Positions 13,625 to 20,268 of a stretch of 20,268 bases of DNA are shown in pieces. The translations under genes were made by a program, and so were the position numbers. The notes under the pieces were generated by a model. It had not been told where the DNA came from. It worked only from the letters and a program-made list of their open reading frames with translations, and searched no databases. Each line of letters starts with the position of its first letter. Positions within the stretch are counted from its first letter, which is position 1. Location of the stretch: positions 1 to 20,268 of the IMG/VR virus record IMGVR_UViG_3300042555_001895. One strand, written 5' to 3'. The DNA is from a virus.

Positions 13625-14416
13625 TTAGTCCGTGATCAGGACCTCGGCCCCGCTCTTGGTGCGATAGCGGCCGGGCTTCATGGCGCGGCCATACTTGGAC
13701 TGGTAATCAGCGGAGGACATGGAGAGAGGAGTCGGTGCGGGGGTTGGCTCCGGTGAGGGAGTCGGGGTCGGCGAGGAGAGATAGGCGCTGTCCGGGGTGG
13801 GGGACGCCTGCGGCGTAGGAACTGGAGTGGCAGAGGGGGAGGGGCTCGGCGAGGGAGCCGGGGCGCCAGCCATGACCGAGGAGGGATCCATCATTGCGGC
13901 AAGCTGGGCTTGTTTGATGGCGATGTCCTTCTGGTAGGACGTATCGGAGCGATACCATGGCGTTCCGGTAGCCTGCATCTTGGCAATGTCCTGCTGAAGC
14001 TGGGCCTGCTGCATAGCCACAACAGAGTCTTGCGTCTCCTTGGTGGCAGCTTTGATTGGAGTTCCGGTCTGCTCATCCCAAGCCGTGATGGTGCGGCCGG
14101 TGTTCTTGTCCATGAGCTTCACCGTCCCGTCGGCAGCCGTAATCCGCTCGGGAGCCCAAGCATCAGTGCTAGGAGCAAGCATTGCTGAATTGGCGGATGT
14201 CATCAGCATTGGCACCGTCCGCCCATCAGGAAAAGCGGCATTTACTCCAGTCGGCTGAAAGGAGGGGCGCATTTGCTTGATCGTCTCGTCCTGATACTTC
14301 TTGTAGAGGGCGATGTCGGCCGAGAGCTCCTGCTTGGTCGGCTTATATCCCGGCTGGCGGCCGAGCATCGTGCGGCCGAATGTCCGCAGGTCCATGATCT
14401 GAGGTTGGTCGGCCAT
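13625..14416 (-). CDS. Internal virion protein of unknown function with a Pro/Ser/Thr linker, 263 aa
   Basis: Residues 1-180 are mixed and mostly helical, with Gln-rich helices (AMQQAQLQQDIAKMQ). Residues about 184-230 are a Pro/Ser/Thr linker. The last 33 residues form a small conserved-looking end (SADYQSKYGRAMKPGRYRTK) that may be a binding tag. It lies between two other virion-type genes in the late block, so I infer a particle or ejection component, possibly a partner of the giant protein that follows four bases later. No catalytic motif is visible. The start has no Shine-Dalgarno; the junction reads CTAATCACCATGG. Confidence 0.65.
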   Translation of the reverse strand: MADQPQIMDLRTFGRTMLGRQPGYKPTKQELSADIALYKKYQDETIKQMRPSFQPTGVNAAFPDGRTVPMLMTSANSAMLAPSTDAWAPERITAADGTVKLMDKNTGRTITAWDEQTGTPIKAATKETQDSVVAMQQAQLQQDIAKMQATGTPWYRSDTSYQKDIAIKQAQLAAMMDPSSVMAGAPAPSPSPSPSATPVPTPQASPTPDSAYLSSPTPTPSPEPTPAPTPLSMSSADYQSKYGRAMKPGRYRTKSGAEVLITD

Positions 14417-14421
14417 GGTGA

Positions 14422-14817
14422 TTAGTAGGTGAAGCCGTCCATGGAGCCAACCCCGCCCGATCCAGCTCCTTTGATCTGCATCTGGGCGTTGGCGTAGTTC
14501 TGATACTTCTGTTGTTCGAGGTAGGGATTGACGACCGTGGCCTCGAATCCGGCCAGGATGCCGGTGGCCTTGCTCAGGCTTCCGCGGGTGATGTCACCGT
14601 AGGTCTTGTCATCCATGATCCCGGCAGAGCGATATTGGTCGGCCTTGCCCATGATCATGTCGAGGGTCTTGCGGTCCATGTCGGCCTTGCCCATGCCGTC
14701 GGCCACCGATCCCGCGGCCGTGTTGACTCCGTCGGTGATGCCCTTGGCCATGGCGAGGGTGCCAGCGGCGGTGATCTGGCCTGAGTTGTCGTTGACGGTG
14801 GGGTTGTAGGCGAACAT
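14422..14817 (-). CDS. Small putative internal virion protein, 131 aa
   Basis: The protein is Gly/Ala-rich with long amphipathic helices (GTLAMAKGITDGVNTAAGSV and a second helix near DRKTLDMIMGKADQ). It has an aromatic end (KYQNYANAQMQIKG) and a glycine-rich tail. Small helical, alanine-rich proteins of this size are common among ejection proteins of short-tailed phages, and its neighbours on both sides have the same character. I do not recognise the family. It is separated by five bases from the next gene and by six from the previous one, so it belongs to the same transcript. Confidence 0.65.
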   Translation of the reverse strand: MFAYNPTVNDNSGQITAAGTLAMAKGITDGVNTAAGSVADGMGKADMDRKTLDMIMGKADQYRSAGIMDDKTYGDITRGSLSKATGILAGFEATVVNPYLEQQKYQNYANAQMQIKGAGSGGVGSMDGFTY

Positions 14818-14823
14818 GGGAGG

Positions 14824-16368
14824 TTATGAGATGGAGGGGTTGGAAATTGAGAGCTCGGCGCGTCGGGCGTCCATCCACTTGCGGAGGCGGGCCTTCCAGC
14901 CGGGGCGGGTCGAGATATACTCGGCGATCTCTTCGCCGTGCTGGATATATCTTACGATTCGGCGGTAGCTGCCACGGGTGAGCAGCCAGTCGCGGAACTC
15001 CATCCAGGCCGGATTGCTCTCGCCATAGACCTCGCGGGCTACCCAGCAGAAAGCAGCGGCCGATCCGATCTTGCTGACGCCTCCGATCGCAGCACTTCCG
15101 AGCTGACCCCACATGGCGTTGTTCGCGGCGGAGGTAGCCGCGTTGTTATTGGCCCAGGAGTTGTAGCGTGAGTCGAGCATGTTGGCGTTGAAGGTGTCGA
15201 CGTTGCCTGCCATGCCGAGAGCCTGGTTGTAGGTATTGCCGATCATCTGGCCGGAGCTCCCCTGGATGCCGCTGCCGAGCTGGATGCCGGTGCCGAGCGC
15301 CCGCTGATAGGGATCGAGGTTCACCAGGGCATTGGCCCCGCCGAAGCCGAGCTGGGCGGCATTCTGATAGGCCCCGCCACCTTGGCCGTAGATGTTGGCG
15401 GTGTTGCCGAGCATCCCGAGTCCGTAGTTACCACGGCTGATCTGTGAGTTGTTGACGGCGTTGTTGGAGTTGATCAGGAAGTCGCGGTTGGCGGCGAGTT
15501 GCTGGAGGTTGGCTCCCTGATTCATCCCCTGTGCCTGCATACGCTGGGCATTCATGGTCTGATCGGCCGACTGATTGGCGAGCTGGGCCTGCATCCCGAC
15601 ACCCTGATTGGCAAGGGCGAACTGATTCCGGGCCCCAGTATTGGCCTGACGACGGGAGAGATCCTGGGCCTGCACGTTGGCGGCGAATGCAGCATCCTCG
15701 TTCATCCGCTGACGGGAGAAGGCCGAACGATTCAGGATCTCGGCGGCGGCGGCACCTGAGCCGACTCCGAGACCGCGGGCTGAGAAGGCGGCGCGGGCGC
15801 CCTGCGAGGCATTGCGGAGTTCCTCCTCAGAGAGCTGGCCGTTGGTGGCTAGGCGCGACTGGGCCGAGGCCATGAGCTGATCACCGAGAGCCCCGGAGCC
15901 GGTGGATTCCGCGCTTGCATTGAGTGCCGACACATTGCGGATCTGGTTCGGCATGGAGACCTGATCGGCGCGGGCGTTCAAGGCATTGGCACCGGCGGCA
16001 CCGATCTGCCTGTCAAGTGCGGTGGGTCCCTGGGCAAATCGGTAGGCCTGCTCACCGAGACCCTGTCCTAGTCCACCGAGATAGTTGATCCGATCACCCG
16101 TTCCGATCAGAGCATTGGCACCACGTTCCAAGGTCTGGTTGATGACCCCCTTGGCCTGGCGAGTGTAGTCATTGTTGAGATTGCCTGAGAGCTTGTTGAC
16201 CGTCCCGAGTTGGAGAGCCTCCAGCTTGGGATAGGCCTCGATCTGGGAGTTGAGCTGGGACTTGTAGGCCGCGGCGCTGGCCTTGGCCGATGCGGCCATC
16301 AGCGCATTATAGTCGAGAGGTTGTGCTTGTGGAGGGGGTGAACCGCCTCCGCCTTTGGATCCGCCCAT
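14824..16368 (-). CDS. Internal virion/ejection protein with C-terminal CWVAREVYG module, 514 aa
   Basis: After a Gly/Pro-rich start (MGGSKGGGGSPPPQAQPLDY), residues 20-400 are a long helical region extremely rich in Ala, Gln, Asn and Gly (for example AQLANQSADQTMNAQRMQAQ). Such composition is typical of internal or ejection proteins of short-tailed phages. Residues about 441-510 are quite different: CWVAREVYGESNPAWMEF followed by basic helices. I have seen this terminal module on several kinds of phage virion protein, where it follows a hydrophobic stretch. It is therefore probably an exchangeable tail. The gene sits upstream of two other internal proteins. No enzymatic motif was found. Confidence 0.75.
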   Translation of the reverse strand: MGGSKGGGGSPPPQAQPLDYNALMAASAKASAAAYKSQLNSQIEAYPKLEALQLGTVNKLSGNLNNDYTRQAKGVINQTLERGANALIGTGDRINYLGGLGQGLGEQAYRFAQGPTALDRQIGAAGANALNARADQVSMPNQIRNVSALNASAESTGSGALGDQLMASAQSRLATNGQLSEEELRNASQGARAAFSARGLGVGSGAAAAEILNRSAFSRQRMNEDAAFAANVQAQDLSRRQANTGARNQFALANQGVGMQAQLANQSADQTMNAQRMQAQGMNQGANLQQLAANRDFLINSNNAVNNSQISRGNYGLGMLGNTANIYGQGGGAYQNAAQLGFGGANALVNLDPYQRALGTGIQLGSGIQGSSGQMIGNTYNQALGMAGNVDTFNANMLDSRYNSWANNNAATSAANNAMWGQLGSAAIGGVSKIGSAAAFCWVAREVYGESNPAWMEFRDWLLTRGSYRRIVRYIQHGEEIAEYISTRPGWKARLRKWMDARRAELSISNPSIS

Positions 16369-16386
16369 GGTATTAGGTGATAGGGG

Positions 16387-16806
16387 TTAGGTGATGGGAG
16401 AGGGGAGAGACAAGGGTCGAGGGTCGAACGTCGAGAGATAGAAACCCTTTAGGCCTACTCGCCGGGCGAGGTGCGACCAACGGTAGGAATGGATGTCGTG
16501 CTTGCGACCCTTGGATTGTCTGCACCAGAGGACGAACGGAAGGGGGCGGGGAGCAATGCGGAGAAATTCTTTGACCGGATTGTGACAAGTGCCCGCGGCG
16601 AGTTCTACGAACCACGCATTTGGAATTTCTGATTTCTGATTTCTGATTTCTGATTTCTCTGCGTCCCAGTGACATTCCTGAGCAAGGAGGAAGACTTCCG
16701 GAGTGGAATGAACCAGACCGCACGAGAGATGAGCCCCGAGGATTTCCTCGAAGGGGGTCATGCAGTTGACCTCCTGCCATTGGCGTGCGATTTCCCATGC
16801 GAGCAT
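16387..16806 (-). CDS. Small phage protein interrupted by a heptamer repeat, 139 aa
   Basis: The conserved-looking core is MTPFEEILGAHLSCGLVHST, then E-V-F-L-L-A-Q-E-C-H-W-D-A-E, and later N-A-W-F-V-E-L-A-A-G and F-V-L-W-C-R-Q-S-K-G-R-K-H-D-I-H-S-Y-R-W. Proteins of this style occur beside phage fibre genes, but the function is not known to me. Between the two parts the (GATTTCT)n repeat codes for K-S-E-I-R-N-Q-K-S-E-I. The last ten or so residues (D-P-R-P-L-S-L-P-S-P) are coded by another repeat. The ATG overlaps the previous stop as TGATG. An internal ATG (MTPFEE, residue 16) is the alternative start. The other minus-strand frame here is an artefact of the repeats. Confidence 0.65.
   Translation of the reverse strand: MLAWEIARQWQEVNCMTPFEEILGAHLSCGLVHSTPEVFLLAQECHWDAEKSEIRNQKSEIPNAWFVELAAGTCHNPVKEFLRIAPRPLPFVLWCRQSKGRKHDIHSYRWSHLARRVGLKGFYLSTFDPRPLSLPSPIT
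16414..16434 (+). repeat. Heptamer repeat (GGGTCGA)x3 at a gene 3' end
   Basis: The units GGGTCGA, GGGTCGA and ACGTCGA lie in the last codons of the 139-residue gene and code for its F-D-P-R-P end. The same unit occurs at 16814-16848. A separate nine-base direct repeat TTAGGTGAT (near 16374 and 16387) covers the gene junction just to the left. Confidence 0.75.
16624..16658 (+). repeat. Heptamer repeat (GATTTCT)x5 inside a coding region
   Basis: Five consecutive units, the first imperfect (AATTTCT). The array lies between the two conserved-looking parts of the 139-residue protein and keeps the frame open. It is the most regular short tandem repeat in the window. Confidence 0.85.
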
Positions 16807-17234
16807 CAGGACTGAGTCGAGGGTCGAGGGTCTAGAGCCGAGGGCCAGACAGCCTTGATCTCTTCCAGTGTGTCGGGAAGCGGGGTCTTTGTGATGTCTC
16901 GCAGCTCCTGCTTCTCGGCTGCGATCTCGGCCTGCTTGGTTGCGTCGCCCTGCTCGACTGCTCGCATAAAGGCGACATCGAGTGCGGCGAGCTTTGGCGC
17001 ACGGGCAGCGCGGAATCTGTTCAGATGGATGTTCTTGCAGGCTGCCATGTCGGGAATCGCCTGACCGTCCGAGTAGATGAACCCGTCAAAGTAATCGTTG
17101 TCCACCCCGCCCAAGCTATCGACGATGGCGTATGGGGTATCGACCGGAACATCTTTGATGGCATCGTTCACGTCCCGCGTTGGGATGATGACGGCTAACT
17201 TATTATCCTGCTGAGGGTAGATAATGAATGGCAT
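16806..17234 (-). CDS. Tail-fibre-assembly-like protein, 142 aa
   Basis: An N-terminal beta part (MPFIIYPQQDNKLAVIIPTR) is followed by an acidic segment. A helical C-terminal half carries N-R-F-R-A-A-R-A-P-K-L-A-A-L-D-V-A-F, then R-A-V-E-Q-G-D-A, then LRDITKTPLP. The R-A-x-R-x-P-x-L-x-x-L-D pattern with a final L-R-D-x-T-x-x-P is common in small proteins encoded right after tail fibre genes, which serve as fibre chaperones or assembly factors. The gene lies directly downstream of the fibre gene, with one base between stop and ATG. The last eight residues (L-D-P-R-P-S-T-Q) are coded by heptamer repeats and may be dispensable. Function is inferred from pattern and position. Confidence 0.65.
   Translation of the reverse strand: MPFIIYPQQDNKLAVIIPTRDVNDAIKDVPVDTPYAIVDSLGGVDNDYFDGFIYSDGQAIPDMAACKNIHLNRFRAARAPKLAALDVAFMRAVEQGDATKQAEIAAEKQELRDITKTPLPDTLEEIKAVWPSALDPRPSTQS
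16814..16848 (+). repeat. Degenerate heptamer repeat (GRGTCGA)x5 at a gene junction
   Basis: The units GAGTCGA, GGGTCGA, GGGTCTA, GAGCCGA and GGGCCAG cover the 3' end of the fibre-assembly-like gene just before the TGATG junction. It is the same family as the array at 16414, with more divergence between units. Confidence 0.75.
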
Positions 17235-17235
17235 A

Positions 17236-18273
17236 TTAGTTTCCGAAAATGGTTACGCTTACATTGGCAGAGTCTTGTGCTGCAACGTTCCCGGCGGCCA
17301 CGGCCACCGCTCTAACGCCAACGCTAGTTGTGGTGGGCGCCCCCCCGCCCGAAACAATCTCATTCAGTTCAAGCCAACAGGTGTTTGTCGCGTCGTTAGA
17401 TGCTATGCCACTAACAGAATATCCCACTGCAATAGCCGACGAAAAGTTGACCCTATATGAGCCAGCAGAGGACTTGGTAACGCTGGATACGTTGTAGCTG
17501 GATCGGATTGCAGGGGTTCCAGTTCCGTTGAAGTTTACCCAGCATTTTGCAACCAAGTCCTGCTCCGTGCTTCCGAGCTTGGCAAGCGTGACGACGCCAT
17601 TGGCGATCTTGGCCGTGGTCGAGACGGCTCCGTCGGCAATCGCATTGGCCGTGGTGGCCGTGGTGGCCGTGGTCGCATTGCCGCTCAGGGGTCCGGAGAG
17701 GGACGTGGCCGTGATCGTGCCGGTCGTGTTGATCGCAGTCGTTCCTCCGATCGTTCCGGAGGTGATGGCGTTGCCACTCACCTTGCCTGCCGTCGAGATT
17801 GTGGCCAGCTTCGTGTCCACAATGCCTGCGGCGGCCGCGATGTTGAGATTATCAATCACGCCATTCCCGACCGCCAGGTTAAGAGCGACTGCCGCCGTCC
17901 CGTCGAAATTGATGGCTGAAACTGTCGTGACATCACCGATGGCAGAAAACGCTCTCGCATTTGCAAGTCTTGTTGCGGATGAGGCATTCCCTGTAACAGC
18001 CCCGCTCAGGGGTCCGGAGAGGGACGCGGCCGTGATCGTGCCGGTCGTGTTGATCGCAGTCGTTCCTCCGATCGTTCCGGAGGTGATGGCGTTGCCACTC
18101 ACCTTTCCAGCGGTGGCAATGGTTGCAAGCTTGGTGTCAGCAATCGCCGCCGTGGCCGAGATGTCGGCATTGACGATCTGGGTCACGGTCGCAAGGTCAA
18201 CCAGGTTGTTGAGCTTGGTAGGAGTGACGACTTCGCCTGAGACGAAGGTGTGGCCTTTGGTGACGGTTGCCAT
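17236..18273 (-). CDS. Tail fibre / receptor-binding protein with internal repeats, 345 aa
   Basis: The N-terminal segment MATVTKGHTFVSGEVVTPTK-L-N-N-L-V is a common start of phage fibres and probably attaches to the virion. The shaft, about 40-230, consists of low-complexity Thr/Ala/Gly/Ser repeats, including two copies of S-G-N-A-I-T-S-G-T-I-G-G-T-T-A-I-N-T-T-G exactly 107 residues apart. The last 110 residues (about 237-345) are less repetitive and AT-richer, and likely form the host-recognising tip. The neighbours are the nozzle-like gene upstream and a fibre-assembly-like gene downstream. No enzymatic (depolymerase) motif is visible. Its start has no Shine-Dalgarno, and the 135-base gap before it holds octamer repeats. 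Confidence 0.85.
   Translation of the reverse strand: MATVTKGHTFVSGEVVTPTKLNNLVDLATVTQIVNADISATAAIADTKLATIATAGKVSGNAITSGTIGGTTAINTTGTITAASLSGPLSGAVTGNASSATRLANARAFSAIGDVTTVSAINFDGTAAVALNLAVGNGVIDNLNIAAAAGIVDTKLATISTAGKVSGNAITSGTIGGTTAINTTGTITATSLSGPLSGNATTATTATTANAIADGAVSTTAKIANGVVTLAKLGSTEQDLVAKCWVNFNGTGTPAIRSSYNVSSVTKSSAGSYRVNFSSAIAVGYSVSGIASNDATNTCWLELNEIVSGGGAPTTTSVGVRAVAVAAGNVAAQDSANVSVTIFGN
17647..17673 (+). repeat. Nine-base tandem repeat (GGCCGTGGT)x3 in the fibre gene
   Basis: Three exact units code in the minus strand for the T-T-A-T-T-A-T-T-A stretch in the fibre shaft. Copy number could change without breaking the frame, altering shaft length by three residues per unit. Confidence 0.8.
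17681..17784 (-). repeat. 104-base direct repeat in the fibre gene, copy nearer the 3' end
   Basis: Matches 18002-18105 at all but one position by eye (the single difference gives Thr here in place of Ala). The offset is 321 bases, a whole number of codons. The region between the copies codes for 107 residues of shaft. Confidence 0.9.
18002..18105 (-). repeat. 104-base direct repeat in the fibre gene, copy nearer the 5' end
   Basis: Partner of 17681-17784. Near-identity at the DNA level, including silent positions, indicates a recent duplication or ongoing gene conversion rather than old shared ancestry of the two shaft segments. Confidence 0.9.
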
Positions 18274-18292
18274 GTAGATAGGTGTTGAGCGG

Positions 18293-18316
18293 TTTAGGCT
18301 GTTAGGCTGTTAGGTA
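18293..18316 (+). repeat. Octamer repeat (GTTAGGCT)x3 before the fibre gene
   Basis: The units TTTAGGCT, GTTAGGCT and GTTAGGTA lie in the 135-base gap between the nozzle-like and fibre genes. They belong to the short variable repeat class seen elsewhere in the late block. They could affect the fibre leader, because the fibre ATG is 20 bases away. Confidence 0.75.
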
Positions 18317-18368
18317 AGAAATGGGATCCAGTGGGAGATGGGATAAAAGGGGGTTGCTGGCTGTTTTG

Positions 18369-18400
18369 CTAATAGTCTAATAGTCCAACAGTCTAATAGC
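18369..18400 (+). repeat. Octamer repeat (CTAATAGT)x4 after the nozzle gene
   Basis: The units CTAATAGT, CTAATAGT, CCAACAGT and CTAATAGC lie in the same gap, nine bases beyond the nozzle-like stop. The third unit differs at two positions, as in the other arrays. No hairpin with a T-run, and so no clear terminator, is formed. Confidence 0.8.
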
Positions 18401-18408
18401 CTCCTGCA

Positions 18409-20268
18409 TCACTCTTCCGTCCTCGTGCCGGTCTTCGGCAGTCCGTCCACCGTGGCCTCGGCGGTGATGGCTCGCAGGATCGGCCTTCCTGATGTCGTCC
18501 TCCACCTGAGATCCAGCATGTTTGCATTCCTGCGGATCGGCCCCTTGACTGTGTAATCTTCCAGTGAGATCCCGTTATTTGTCAAGCTCAGGATCTGGAA
18601 ATCCGCGTCCGGATCGGTCGTGATCGCATCCATGGCGGCTCCGGCCCCTGCTGGCAGCACGACCGAGGCGACGGTCCGGGTCATCCGCTTCCCGGTGAGC
18701 GACCCGAATCCATACCGGCGGGTGAGGAGTTCCCCTTCCACGACATAGGTGCCGCTGCCGCTGGTCTGATCATCGAGCCCGCTCTCATATTCGTCCAGCA
18801 GGTAGAGCCTCCCGTTGCGGCTGGAGGCATAGAGTCGGCGCTCCGTGCCGTAGTCCGAGACCACGAGCTGATCGAGGTTGAAGGCATAGCTGTCCCGGCT
18901 CTCCCATGCCTCATTGAGCATGTTGTAGATGAAGAGCGTGTTGGGAGCGTCCGATGGCGTCCCATTGGCCAGCTTGGTCGGGACGGCCAGGTAGTAGCGG
19001 TTGTTGAAGAAGACCCCGTTGGAGAGCCCGACGGCCGGGACATTGATCTCGGAGAGCAGGTCGGCGATCGGGTCGGAAAGTGGCTTGGTGTTGCCTCGCA
19101 GCTTCAGGTCGAACTGATTGTCGAGCCGGTAGATCCCGCTGTCCGAGAGGAAGAAGACATAGACCCCCGCCGTGGCGATGGAGCGCCGGGCGCAGCAGCC
19201 GATTTCATTGGTCAGGAGCTGGAGCGAGGAGGCGGCCGGGTCGATCGAGATCCCGTCCGGCTTCATGACGGCGGTGGCCAGCCAGATCGACTTCCGGCAG
19301 AAGACCAGCACCTGCCCCTCGGCATAGGGATGGAGCGCCACGATCTGGTCATTGGATCCCGCATTCGCCCGGAAGGATTTCAGGAGCGGATCATAGGTCT
19401 CGGCATCGAGGACGTCTGAGATCAGCACCTCGTCACGGTTCCGGGCCAGCAGGAGCTGGTTGTTCGTGTAGGTGACGATGGAGCCCGAGGGCATCCGGGA
19501 GAAGGTTTCGCCCGCGGGATGGGTCCCGAGTCCCACGCGGGCAAAGTTCCCGCTTCCTCCATCCCAGACCAGGGGAGGGCAGACCCGCCGGGCAAAGGCC
19601 ACACCCGTCGAGGGGGTGACGGTTCCGGAGGGAACGGCAAAGGTGAAGGTCGTGGGCGTCGGGACGCTGGCAACCAGGAAGTCGGCGCCGTAGCCCGCCT
19701 GATCGCTTCCGAAGATCCTCACCACCTGACCGGCCACATAGCCATGGGCCGTCGGCGTGGTGGCGGTGGCGGTGCCTGTCGTCTGCGTGATCGAGGTGAG
19801 CCGGTATTCAGGTTCATCGCGCCAGCGCAGGAGATAGAGCCGGTCAAAGGCTTGGATCAGCGAGACATCATCACCTGGCAGGATCTGCTCGGAGACGGGA
19901 GAGGTGGGATAGCTCTTGGTGACAAGGCTGGCACCCTCCCGCCAGAGATAGGCGGCATCGGGACCAGTCAGCACGATGTATTCATTGGAGTCATCCAGGC
20001 GCGGCGAGGAGTAGAGACCGGCTGCAAAAACACCCCCCGAGTAGGTGGAGCGGACGATCGGACCCGTCACCTCATCACCCAGCGTGAAATCGAGGACCAG
20101 CTCCGTCTCACCGGCAGCGATGGCATCGGCCAGGCGCTTGGCCCCCTTGCGTGTCTGGGCCACGCCCCGGTCGAGCCTCATGTTGACCGCGAGCTGGACC
20201 ATCCCCTCCTTGAGCTGGAGAGGGTTGATGCGGGAGGCCATGCCGGTGAAGCCAGCATCGCCTTCGCG
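18409..20268 (-). CDS. Tail nozzle/stabilisation protein of a short-tailed phage (5' end outside window)
   Basis: The frame is open to the right edge. The nine codons before the first ATG (20241) read R-E-G-D-A-G-F-T-G, which looks like real protein, so the gene probably starts beyond the window. The N-terminal pattern INPLQLKEGMVQLAVNMRLD-R-G-x-A-x-x-R-K-G is typical of proteins of the tail nozzle and stabilisation group of podoviruses (P22 gp10-like and T7 gp12-like roles). The body is repeated beta strands with W-D, V-Y and Y-L-L-D-E motifs consistent with a propeller-type fold. It forms the lower part of the short tail and connects to fibres, and the fibre gene is its neighbour. The visible part is 619 residues. 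Confidence 0.75.
   Translation of the reverse strand, partial: REGDAGFTGMASRINPLQLKEGMVQLAVNMRLDRGVAQTRKGAKRLADAIAAGETELVLDFTLGDEVTGPIVRSTYSGGVFAAGLYSSPRLDDSNEYIVLTGPDAAYLWREGASLVTKSYPTSPVSEQILPGDDVSLIQAFDRLYLLRWRDEPEYRLTSITQTTGTATATTPTAHGYVAGQVVRIFGSDQAGYGADFLVASVPTPTTFTFAVPSGTVTPSTGVAFARRVCPPLVWDGGSGNFARVGLGTHPAGETFSRMPSGSIVTYTNNQLLLARNRDEVLISDVLDAETYDPLLKSFRANAGSNDQIVALHPYAEGQVLVFCRKSIWLATAVMKPDGISIDPAASSLQLLTNEIGCCARRSIATAGVYVFFLSDSGIYRLDNQFDLKLRGNTKPLSDPIADLLSEINVPAVGLSNGVFFNNRYYLAVPTKLANGTPSDAPNTLFIYNMLNEAWESRDSYAFNLDQLVVSDYGTERRLYASSRNGRLYLLDEYESGLDDQTSGSGTYVVEGELLTRRYGFGSLTGKRMTRTVASVVLPAGAGAAMDAITTDPDADFQILSLTNNGISLEDYTVKGPIRRNANMLDLRWRTTSGRPILRAITAEATVDGLPKTGTRTEE

Noticed and set aside
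16624-16658. CRISPR-like array
   Set aside because: The units are 7 bases, contiguous and without spacers, so it is a simple tandem repeat.
16373-16798. Alternative minus-strand frame at the heptamer repeats
   Set aside because: It is Ser/Arg/Pro-rich without a sensible core. The 139-residue frame has conserved-looking segments and a TGATG junction.
17528-18277. Plus-strand frame of 249 codons opposite the fibre gene
   Set aside because: Its Val/Ala/Pro repeats merely mirror the repeats of the fibre gene, which has the convincing fibre N-terminus and neighbours.

Overview
The window is part of the genome of a tailed, short-tailed (podovirus-like) temperate phage. It is GC-rich, and most start codons have no Shine-Dalgarno sequence but an A/C-rich leader such as ACACC-ATG. 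I infer a Verrucomicrobiota-type host from the GC content, the SD-poor starts and the style of the fibre and internal proteins. This host call is moderate confidence only.

Left arm, leftward (1-1760): a chain of small genes with overlapping ends runs from an Arc-sized ribbon-helix-helix (RHH) protein through a small membrane peptide, an unknown 73-residue protein and an excisionase/MerR-type HTH protein to a terminase-small-subunit-like protein. At the window edge are the first 18 codons of what is probably the large terminase.

Middle, rightward (1840-6665): a second RHH gene diverges from the first across a short AT-rich region holding a nested TCTA/TAGA dyad, which suggests a P22 immI-like switch. 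Then come a lipoprotein, a paralogous RHH gene, a promoter/operator, a RadC/JAMM-like protein and seven small orphan genes that include a paralogous pair. Next is an attachment region made of the 5' half of a tRNA-Thr(TGT) gene flanked by two pairs of direct repeats. It is followed by a tyrosine integrase and a secreted-protein gene that overlaps the integrase stop.

Right part, leftward (6673-20268): this is a virion gene block. From the right edge it runs tail nozzle/stabilisation protein, tail fibre, fibre-assembly-like protein, a small phage protein, three internal virion/ejection-type proteins, and a 2315-residue polyvalent ejection protein with ParB-like, zincin metallopeptidase and LPD38-like parts. 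Variable 7- and 8-base tandem repeats sit at gene junctions and even inside genes in this block.

Phage genes lie on both sides of an apparently unsplit attP, and the late genes leave the window at the left edge (terminase) and enter at the right edge (nozzle). I therefore infer a circular or circularly permuted phage genome, or a tandem prophage, rather than a simple linear prophage. Portal, capsid and most of TerL should lie in the part not shown. No RNA gene other than the tRNA fragment and no CRISPR array was seen, and no gene-free gap exceeds 300 bases; the largest is the attachment region, 4859-5124.
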